Part shown: one piece after another, positions 57,200-64,000 of the stretch
Position numbering within the stretch: position 1 is the stretch's first letter
Layout of the letters: each line of letters opens with the position of its first letter
Assembly (NCBI RefSeq): GCF_003031675.1
Contig: NZ_PYWX01000061.1
Coordinates: 124,001-188,000 of the forward strand
Length of the DNA stretch: 64,000 bases
Origin: Pseudomonas palleroniana
Lineage (GTDB): Bacteria > Pseudomonadota > Gammaproteobacteria > Pseudomonadales > Pseudomonadaceae
Reading direction: 5' to 3'
The notes under the pieces: generated by a model
The model's input: the letters and a program-made list of their open reading frames with translations, nothing else
Told to the model about the DNA's origin: nothing
The model's database searches: none
Made by a program: the position numbers and the translations under genes

Positions 57200-58627
57200 C
57201 TACGAGTTCAAACGCGCTGCCAGCGAATCGGCATACTCCTGCCATTGGCCCAGTACCTGGCACTGAAACGGTGTAGCACTAACAGCCAACTCCTCGCACG
57301 CCTGTTTAAATGCCAGCAGAGTATTGGGTGCCCCCCATTGCGGATTTGACAAACGCTGCTGACAGAAAAGTTTCCAACGTTGTTGCTCGTCCCTGTCCAG
57401 GGTTTCAGGAAAGTTACGGGCACGGTAGCGAAATAATAATTCCGGCAAACGATGATCATCGAAAGGCCACTGCTGGCGTGCTAGTTGTGCAGGCTCTGCC
57501 GCACGGACTTGTTCACATAAGCGGCGATCGCGGTCGCCAATAAAACCATCGTAGAGCTGCTGCTCAGGGTCGGCACTCGGTGCAAAATCCTCCTCGCTGT
57601 AAATGGCGGCCAACTTGTCACGCCAAACTTCCTGTGCGTCAGTTAGTCGCAGCGCCCGCGCCTGACAGGTGTCCATATCTAACTGAAGCCGCTCACGATC
57701 CTGCGCCCGCAATACATTCAGTGGAGCAACGACCGGGCAACGGTTGATATGCAACAACTTGAGCGGAACCGGTAGCTCACCTTCCTTCAAGTCATCACGG
57801 CGTGTATAGAGGCGCTGACGCAACACATCGGCATCCAGGTCCAGCAAGGCCTGGGGGTCGAGCCCAAGGTCACAGACGATCAATGCATTGCGATTGCGCG
57901 GGTGCCAGGCCAGCGGCAGCACCACCCCCACGTAGTGGCGCTCGGCGGAAAAGCGCCCGGAGATATGCACCATCGGTTGCAACAGACGCACCTGGTCCAT
58001 CACCCGCTGCTTACTGCGCAATTGAAACAGCCATTCGTACAGCTTGGGCTGTTTTTCTCGAACCAACCGCGCCAAGGCGATGGTCGCACGCACATCGGAC
58101 AGCGCATCATGGGCCTGCCCGTGATCGATCCCATTGGCCTGGGTCAGCCGCTCAAGCTTGAGGGTGACCCGCCCATCCTGCTCCGGCCAGACAATCCCCT
58201 CGGGACGCAGGGCGTAGGCGGTGCGAACCACATCAATCAGATCCCAGCGACTGTTCCCCCCCTGCCACTCGCGTGCGTAAGGGTCGAAAAAATTTCGATA
58301 CAAGCTGTAGCGCGTCATTTCATCGTCGAACCGCAGGGTGTTATAGCCTGCACCGCACGTACCGGGCGCAGCCAGCTCGGTATGCACCCGTGTCATGAAA
58401 TCGGCTTCGGCCAGGCCCTTCTCCGCCAGTACGCCCGGAGTAATACCCGTGATCGCGCATGCCGCCGGATGGGGCAGGATATCGTCGCTGGGCTGACAAT
58501 AAAGATTGAGCGGCGGGCCGATCTCGTTGAGTTCGAGGTCGGTACGAATGCCGGCCACCTGGAGCGGACGATCGCTGCGCGGGTTGATGCCGGTGGTTTC
58601 ATAGTCGTACCAGAAAATGGAGGTCAC
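57200..58627 (-). CDS. sbcB: Exodeoxyribonuclease I
   Basis: A 475-residue single-strand 3'-5' exonuclease. The DnaQ-type active site begins FWYDYETTG with Asp8 and Glu10, and further acids lie in QAHDALSDVRATIALARL. The SH3-like and helical C-terminal domains follow, giving the usual ExoI length. It takes part in mismatch repair and recombination. Confidence 0.96.
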   Translation of the reverse strand: MTSIFWYDYETTGINPRSDRPLQVAGIRTDLELNEIGPPLNLYCQPSDDILPHPAACAITGITPGVLAEKGLAEADFMTRVHTELAAPGTCGAGYNTLRFDDEMTRYSLYRNFFDPYAREWQGGNSRWDLIDVVRTAYALRPEGIVWPEQDGRVTLKLERLTQANGIDHGQAHDALSDVRATIALARLVREKQPKLYEWLFQLRSKQRVMDQVRLLQPMVHISGRFSAERHYVGVVLPLAWHPRNRNALIVCDLGLDPQALLDLDADVLRQRLYTRRDDLKEGELPVPLKLLHINRCPVVAPLNVLRAQDRERLQLDMDTCQARALRLTDAQEVWRDKLAAIYSEEDFAPSADPEQQLYDGFIGDRDRRLCEQVRAAEPAQLARQQWPFDDHRLPELLFRYRARNFPETLDRDEQQRWKLFCQQRLSNPQWGAPNTLLAFKQACEELAVSATPFQCQVLGQWQEYADSLAARLNS

Positions 58628-58794
58628 GGGCTATTCCTGTACTGAAGATCGACAAAGTCTAGGCGCAGCGAGGCGTCCGGGGCCAGCGCTACATGCACTG
58701 TACAAATATCCAGCAAAACCTTGAATGGTTGCTTCCGGCGTCGACACTGCTAGCATCCGTGTCTCTGAACCGCTCAGCACTGCCAAGGATCGCA

Positions 58795-59487
58795 ATGTCA
58801 TCAGCCCCGCTGGACACCCGCTACCAGATCGAGACCCCGGAGGGTATCGACCTGCCCCTGCGTCCCGCCGGCTTGCTGGTACGTGTATTAGCCTTTGCTT
58901 TTGACCTGGGTTTGCGTGGGCTGCTCATGGGCCTCCTGCTCGTGCCACTGGCGCTGCTCGGCAACATCGGCATCGGCCTGGGCTCGTTGCTCCTGTTCCT
59001 GGTCAGTTGGTGGTACATGGTGCTGTTTGAAGTCCTCAACCAAGGCAGCTCCCCAGGCAAGCAGGTCATGGGCCTGCGTGTCGTACAGGACGACGGTACT
59101 CCCATCGGCTGGTCGTCCTCCCTGATCCGCAACCTGTTGCGCTTTGTCGACATGCTGCCTTTCGGCTACTTCCTCGGCGCCATCAGTTGCCTGCAACATC
59201 CCCATTTCAAACGGCTCGGCGACCTGGCCGCCGGGACGCTGGTGGTCTATCGCGAGCAGCCGCTGGTTCGGCCCCGCATACCTCAAGCCGCCCCCCTGCG
59301 CCTGCCCTTTGCACTGGACCTGAACGAACAACGTGCAATCCTCGCTTTCGCCGAACGCCAGGGCGAACTGTCGGCCGAGCGCGTGCATGAACTGGCCGCA
59401 ATCCTTGCCGTGCCCCTGCACGTGTCCCCGGCTCGTGCTGCCGAACAACTCAATGGCGTGGCCCGTGGCCTGTTGGGGCCGACATGA
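58795..59487 (+). CDS. RDD family membrane protein of the MoxR operon
   Basis: A 230-residue inner-membrane protein with an RDD domain (LLVRVLAFAFDLGLRG), about four hydrophobic helices and a soluble C-terminal tail of about 80 residues. ATG 58795 is chosen; the open frame extends 34 codons upstream without a site. It heads a five-gene, translationally coupled set and overlaps the next gene by four bases. Confidence 0.88.
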   Translation: MSSAPLDTRYQIETPEGIDLPLRPAGLLVRVLAFAFDLGLRGLLMGLLLVPLALLGNIGIGLGSLLLFLVSWWYMVLFEVLNQGSSPGKQVMGLRVVQDDGTPIGWSSSLIRNLLRFVDMLPFGYFLGAISCLQHPHFKRLGDLAAGTLVVYREQPLVRPRIPQAAPLRLPFALDLNEQRAILAFAERQGELSAERVHELAAILAVPLHVSPARAAEQLNGVARGLLGPT

Positions 59488-60464
59488 AGCAGAGCCAATT
59501 TGAAAGCCGCCACCAGCAGCAATGGCAAGCCTTCGCCAAACAACTGGAGCAGTTGGAACAAGGTAAAGCCAAGGCCGCTGATGTCACCGACTTCCCCTAT
59601 CAGTACCGGCGGTTGTGCCAACACCTGGCCCTGGCCCAGGAGCGCGGCTATAGCAGTTACCTGGTGGACCCGCTGCAGCAACTTGCGCTGCGTGGCCACC
59701 AACAACTCTATCGTCATCGCAGCCAATTGGCGGCGAACGTACTGGCCTTCATCCTGGCCGACTTCCCCCGCCTGGTACGCGAACAGTGGCGTTTTGTGCT
59801 GATCGCCGGCCTGTTGTTCTTCGGCAGCCTGGTGGCTATAGCCCTGCTGGTCTATCTGTTCCCTGACCTGATCTACAGCATCGTCAGCCCCCAACAGGTC
59901 GCTGAAATGCAAGGCATGTACGACCCTGATGCCAGCCACCTGGGCCGTGCGGCCGAACGGGCCTCCAGCGAAGACTGGATGATGTTCGGCTACTACGTGA
60001 TGCACAACATCGGCATTGCCTTCCAGACATTTGCCGCCGGCTTGCTGTTCGGCGTGGGCAGCGTGTTCCTCCTGATTTTCAACGGGCTGATCATCGGGGC
60101 GATATCCGGACACCTGACCGAAATCGGTTACGGCCAGACGTTCTGGTCATTTGTGATCGGTCACGGTGCATTCGAACTCAGTGGCATCGCACTGGCCGGT
60201 GCGGCAGGCTTGCAACTGGGCTGGTCGTTGATAGCCCCCGGGCATTTGACGCGCAGCGAATCCCTGCGCCTGGCAGCGCGCAAAAGCGTGCAGATGCTCT
60301 GTGGCGTGATGATATTCCTGTTGATCGCGGCGTTCATCGAAGCGTACTGGTCATCCATCGCCACGATTGCCCCCTGGATCAAATACCTCGTGGGCACCAC
60401 ATTCTGGTGTTTGGTGGTCGCTTATCTGAGCCTGGCTGGACGGACCCGTCATGCGCCTGACTGA
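59484..60464 (+). CDS. SpoIIM-like (stage II sporulation protein M) membrane protein
   Basis: A 326-residue membrane protein of the DUF95/SpoIIM family, which non-sporulating bacteria carry in MoxR operons. A charged N-terminal region of about 95 residues is followed by about five membrane helices (VLIAGLLFFGSLVAIALLVY, then LFGVGSVFLLIFNGLIIGA). It overlaps the RDD gene by four bases and the next gene by 14. Function is not known; a membrane complex with the neighbouring products is inferred. Confidence 0.88.
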   Translation: MKQSQFESRHQQQWQAFAKQLEQLEQGKAKAADVTDFPYQYRRLCQHLALAQERGYSSYLVDPLQQLALRGHQQLYRHRSQLAANVLAFILADFPRLVREQWRFVLIAGLLFFGSLVAIALLVYLFPDLIYSIVSPQQVAEMQGMYDPDASHLGRAAERASSEDWMMFGYYVMHNIGIAFQTFAAGLLFGVGSVFLLIFNGLIIGAISGHLTEIGYGQTFWSFVIGHGAFELSGIALAGAAGLQLGWSLIAPGHLTRSESLRLAARKSVQMLCGVMIFLLIAAFIEAYWSSIATIAPWIKYLVGTTFWCLVVAYLSLAGRTRHAPD

Positions 60465-61980
60465 CGCCAGCGTGGCCATTCGCCCGCGTACCTCCTGGGA
60501 AGCCATGGACCTTGGTGGATTGATGGCCAGAGAACATCGTCGCCTGCTGATGAGCAGTTGGGCGATGGTCACTTTGCCGATATTTACCTTGCTCACGGTG
60601 TTGCTCTGGGAGTATCCGTCTTTCTCCCTGTTGCTGTTCTGGTGGCTCAAGCCGGCCTTCGACCGCCTCCCGCTGTACATCCTTTCCAAGGCGCTATTTG
60701 GTGAAATACCAGGCATCAGGCAGGCCGTACGCCATTGGCCGCGCCTGCTCAAGGGCCAACTGCTGGCCAGCCTGACCTGGCGCCGACTGAGCCTGAGCCG
60801 CAGCTTTGTGCTGCCGGTCAGCCAGCTTGAGGGCCTGGACGGCCCGGCACGTCAGAAGCGCCTGGGGGTATTGCTGCAACATAACGCTGGAGCCGCACGC
60901 TGGCTGACCCTCATAGGGATGCACCTGGAAATCGGCCTATGGCTGGGTTGCATGGCCCTGTTCTACCTGTTCATTCCAAAACAAATAGAAATGGATTGGG
61001 ACTGGCAACGAATGGCATTGGCAGCAGACGCCAACGAACTGTGGCTGGACCATCTGGGCAACGCCTTCTATGCCCTGATCCTGGTGTTCTGGGAGCCCAT
61101 CTACGTCGCCTGCGGCTTCAGCCTGTACCTCAATCGCCGTACCGTCCTGGAAGCCTGGGACCTGGAGCTGATATTCCGCAACCTGCGCCAACGCCTGAGT
61201 AGCATCGTACCGCTACTGCTGCTGGTGGTCGGGTTGATGCTCACACCCTTCACCCCACCCGCCATGGCGAGCGAACCGGTTGTTTCCAAACCGCTCAGCA
61301 CTCACTCGGCCAGCCAATCCATTCAGTCGGTGCTGGAAAACCCTCCCTTCAAGAACCCTGAAACCGTCACCCGTTATCGCTTTGGTGAAGAAAAAACAGC
61401 CGTCAAAAGCAAAACAAAAGGCGATGGTAAATTGCCAGCCTGGTTGCAGGCACTCTTGGATAACCTCAACAGCAATGCCTTCAAACACGTTGCCCAAGGC
61501 TTGGAGATACTGCTGTGGAGCCTGATGCTCGGCGCAGTCGCCCTGCTGCTGTGGCGCTACCGTGAATGGCTGCGCACATTCGTCAGCCGTATCCGGCAGC
61601 CTTTACCCAAAACGCTCAAACCGGTTCCCGCTCAGTTGTTCGGGTTGGAACTGGGAGTTGAAACCTTGCCGGAAGACATCGCCGGCGCTGCCGAACAGCT
61701 ATGGGCCAGCCAACCACGGGAAGCACTGGGCTTGTTGTATCGCGGCCTGCTCAGCCGATTACTGCATGAATTCAATTTGCCGCTGAAAAGCGCCGATACC
61801 GAAGGCCAGGTACTGGAACACATTCATCATTTGAGGCAACCGCAATTGCTGGCCTTCAGTGATGAGCTGACGCGCCACTGGCAAAACCTTGCGTACGGTC
61901 ACCGCCTGCCTCCCGCCGCTGCCCAACAACAGCTTTGCAACGATTGGCGCGCACTCTTCAGTTCGGGAGTGCGCCCATGA
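60451..61980 (+). CDS. DUF4129 membrane protein
   Basis: A 509-residue protein with several N-terminal membrane helices, a periplasmic or loop region around 280-340, another helix (about 355-372) and the DUF4129 domain at the C-terminus (GLLYRGLLSRLLHEFNLPLK). The domain recurs in MoxR/transglutaminase-type operons. It overlaps the SpoIIM-like gene by 14 bases and the next gene by four. Confidence 0.85.
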   Translation: MRLTDASVAIRPRTSWEAMDLGGLMAREHRRLLMSSWAMVTLPIFTLLTVLLWEYPSFSLLLFWWLKPAFDRLPLYILSKALFGEIPGIRQAVRHWPRLLKGQLLASLTWRRLSLSRSFVLPVSQLEGLDGPARQKRLGVLLQHNAGAARWLTLIGMHLEIGLWLGCMALFYLFIPKQIEMDWDWQRMALAADANELWLDHLGNAFYALILVFWEPIYVACGFSLYLNRRTVLEAWDLELIFRNLRQRLSSIVPLLLLVVGLMLTPFTPPAMASEPVVSKPLSTHSASQSIQSVLENPPFKNPETVTRYRFGEEKTAVKSKTKGDGKLPAWLQALLDNLNSNAFKHVAQGLEILLWSLMLGAVALLLWRYREWLRTFVSRIRQPLPKTLKPVPAQLFGLELGVETLPEDIAGAAEQLWASQPREALGLLYRGLLSRLLHEFNLPLKSADTEGQVLEHIHHLRQPQLLAFSDELTRHWQNLAYGHRLPPAAAQQQLCNDWRALFSSGVRP

Positions 61981-63134
61981 ACAGGCCATTACTGTGGGTG
62001 ACGCTGCTGCTGGCTGGGCTGCTGGGAGCCGGTGCTTTGTACGCCTGGCACAAGGCGATCCCTTATGACGAAGTGGTGGACCACGGTCCGTCTGCGCAAG
62101 CGCTGGCCAATCCCTACCTGGCAGCCGAGTACTTTCTACGCAGCCAAGGCCTGGCAGTGGAACATGCCTATGGCATCGAACGGCTAACCGATCGCCCAGC
62201 TAAAGGCCAAAGCCTGTTACTGCTGGGTGAGCGTAGCAACATGACCCCGCGCCAGGTTGAACAACTGCTGGATTGGGCAAAAGCCGGTGGCCACCTGCTG
62301 GTGGTGGCCGAGGCGTTATGGGATGAGGAAACGGGCAAAAGCGGCGACCTGCTGCTCGATCGCCTGAATATCCATCAGGCCCTGAGTGATGCGTTCGACG
62401 AGCCGGCATCACCGCGTAAAAAGAAAGCACCGGACCTGACCAAGCTTTACGTCGACAACGAAACCGCCCCGGCCTACTTCAGTTTCGATACCGACTTCAA
62501 CCTCACTGACCCGAGACACCTTGCCCAGTTTTCAGCCAATAGCGCCAAGTCCAGCCACCTGATGCAACTTGACCTGGGGCAAGGCCATGTAACGGTGGTC
62601 ACCGACAGCGACCTGTGGAAAACCCCGAATATCGGCAAGCACGATAACGCCTGGCTGCTGTGGTACCTCAACCAGAACACCGACGTCACCTTGCTGTTCA
62701 ACAGCGACGTGGAAAACTTGCTGACCCTGTTGATGCGTTATTTCCCACAGGCATTGGTAGCGCTCGTCGCACTGATAAGCCTGGCGCTCTGGCACGTCGG
62801 CATGCGCCAAGGCCCGATACAGGCGCCCGTCCCCCGAGCGCGCCGGCAGTTGCAGGAACACTTGAAGGCCAGCGCCGATTTCCTGCTGCGTCGCGGCGGG
62901 CAGGCCGCACTGTTGCAAGCGCTGCAACGCGACATCCTGCGCACCGCCCGCAAGCGCCATCCAGGCTTTGAACACCTGGACACGGCAGCACAATGGCAGG
63001 TACTGGAAAACCTGACTCGACAACCCTCCGATGCCATCCGCCAGGCACTCGGCCCACTCCCGTTGAAACGGCTCTCCAGCGCCGATTTCAGCCGCCAGGT
63101 GACCAGCCTGCAAACTCTCAGGAATGCCTTATGA
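61977..63134 (+). CDS. DUF4350 domain protein
   Basis: A 385-residue protein with an N-terminal anchor (about 5-24), a soluble DUF4350 domain (LLLLGERSNMTPRQVEQLLD) related to glutamine-amidotransferase-like folds, and a second membrane helix near residue 265. The ATG overlaps the previous stop (ATGA); codons upstream of it are rejected. Function unknown; it belongs to the MoxR operon. Confidence 0.87.
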   Translation: MNRPLLWVTLLLAGLLGAGALYAWHKAIPYDEVVDHGPSAQALANPYLAAEYFLRSQGLAVEHAYGIERLTDRPAKGQSLLLLGERSNMTPRQVEQLLDWAKAGGHLLVVAEALWDEETGKSGDLLLDRLNIHQALSDAFDEPASPRKKKAPDLTKLYVDNETAPAYFSFDTDFNLTDPRHLAQFSANSAKSSHLMQLDLGQGHVTVVTDSDLWKTPNIGKHDNAWLLWYLNQNTDVTLLFNSDVENLLTLLMRYFPQALVALVALISLALWHVGMRQGPIQAPVPRARRQLQEHLKASADFLLRRGGQAALLQALQRDILRTARKRHPGFEHLDTAAQWQVLENLTRQPSDAIRQALGPLPLKRLSSADFSRQVTSLQTLRNAL

Positions 63135-64000
63135 GCGAATACCCACCGTCCACCGTCCTGAACACCACAACCCTGCAGCAGGCCAGCCAGCAAGCCCAGG
63201 CTTTGCGCGTTGAATTGCGCAAAGCCGTGATCGGCCAGGATCAGGTCATTGATGACGTGCTCACGGCATTGATCGCGGGAGGCCATGTATTGCTCGAAGG
63301 GGTGCCTGGCCTGGGTAAGACCCTGCTGGTCCGGGCACTGGCCCGCTGCTTTGGTGGCGATTTCGCACGCATCCAGTTCACCCCCGACCTGATGCCCAGC
63401 GACGTCACCGGGCATGCCGTGTACGACCTGCAAAGCCAACAGTTCAAGTTGCGCAAGGGGCCGTTGTTTACGCACCTGCTACTGGCCGATGAAATCAACC
63501 GAGCTCCGGCCAAGACGCAAGCGGCGCTGCTTGAGGCCATGCAGGAGCGCCAAGTCACGCTTGAAGGGGAAGCCTTGCCCATCGGCCAACCGTTCATGGT
63601 GCTGGCGACCCAGAACCCCATCGAACAGGAAGGTACTTACCCGCTACCGGAAGCCGAGCTGGATCGCTTTATGCTCAAGGTGCGCATGGATTATCCCGAC
63701 GCTCGACAAGAGCTGGATATGGTGCGCGAAGTGACCCGGTCATCCAGGGCCGACATGCTGGACGTGCAACCATTACGCACTGTGCTGCAGGCAGACGATG
63801 TGGTGCAGCTGCAACAGATAGCCAGTGAGATGCCCCTGGATGAACAAGTCCTCGATTATGCGGTACGGATAGCGCGCGCCACTCGCAGCTGGCCAGGGCT
63901 GACCATCGGCGCCGGCCCACGGGCCTCGATCGCTCTGGTACGTGGAGCTCGTGCCCGGGCCCTGTTGCGCGGCGGGGAATTCGTCACGCCAGACGACATC
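63131..64000 (+). CDS. MoxR-family AAA+ ATPase (5' part, cut by window end)
   Basis: The first 290 codons of a MoxR ATPase, which act as chaperones for metal-cofactor or membrane complexes. Walker A GVPGLGKT and Walker B LLADEINRAPAKTQAALLEA are present, with sensor 1 in LATQNPIEQEGTYPLPEAEL. It overlaps the DUF4350 gene by four bases. A DUF58/VWA gene is expected next, as in other such operons. Confidence 0.93.
   Translation, partial: MSEYPPSTVLNTTTLQQASQQAQALRVELRKAVIGQDQVIDDVLTALIAGGHVLLEGVPGLGKTLLVRALARCFGGDFARIQFTPDLMPSDVTGHAVYDLQSQQFKLRKGPLFTHLLLADEINRAPAKTQAALLEAMQERQVTLEGEALPIGQPFMVLATQNPIEQEGTYPLPEAELDRFMLKVRMDYPDARQELDMVREVTRSSRADMLDVQPLRTVLQADDVVQLQQIASEMPLDEQVLDYAVRIARATRSWPGLTIGAGPRASIALVRGARARALLRGGEFVTPDDI

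Overview
The window is about 60% GC and reads as chromosome of a Pseudomonas of the fluorescens complex. The evidence is the arc genes, a GcsR-controlled second glycine cleavage cluster, the yebC-ruvCAB-ybgC-tolQRAB-pal-cpoB-queE order, a Dps-like gene beside aspS, the mscS/yajQ/panE/kinase/mutT/argJ/secA order, mvaT, and the short intergenic palindromes built on GTGGGAGGGGG...CTCCCGAT that are typical of fluorescens-group REPIN elements. No rRNA, prophage, IS element or CRISPR array is visible.

Layout. 1-1547: end of arcB, arcC and a small hypothetical gene. 1777-9614: a serine/glycine catabolism module. The sigma-54 activator GcsR precedes gcvH-gcvP-sdaA-gcvT; three 18-bp operator palindromes and a clear -24/-12 promoter lie in front of gcvH. 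The glyA2 gene that sits between gcvP and sdaA in P. aeruginosa is absent and a REPIN occupies that gap. 10005-12385: cold-shock protein, RDD membrane protein, nadA, small hypothetical. 12627-23280: an accessory-looking block between nadA and a tRNA-Lys gene, consisting of a two-partner secretion pair (TpsB and a 1647-residue TpsA haemagglutinin) and a compact pstSCAB phosphate transporter with a Pho box and no phoU.

23386-33190, all on the minus strand: tRNA-Lys, queE (queC missing from the gap), cpoB, pal, tolB-A-R-Q, ybgC, ruvB-A-C, yebC. These cover envelope constriction and integrity, and recombination repair. 33341-38365: aspS, an FmdB-type zinc ribbon, a ribbon-helix-helix protein, a Dps-like ferritin, a membrane/cold-shock fusion, slyX and a HIT protein. 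39109-48056: an OprD-family porin, mscS, yajQ, panE, an orphan PAS histidine kinase, cobalamin adenosyltransferase, a Nudix/ThiE-like fusion and argJ. 48180-57111: secA, dciA, a HerA-like ATPase, a chemoreceptor, a 56-residue hypothetical protein, purU and mvaT. 57200-64000: sbcB, then a translationally coupled RDD / SpoIIM / DUF4129 / DUF4350 / MoxR operon running off the window.

The most notable items are the GcsR operator/promoter architecture with loss of glyA2, the TPS + second Pst block beside tRNA-Lys, an unusual Lys/Glu/Ala-rich helical insert inside TpsA, a membrane-anchored cold-shock protein with a long leader, and a hairpin covering the pstC ribosome binding site. I do not see a wholly new multi-gene system. 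All calls rest on reading the sequence and family knowledge; no searches were run.
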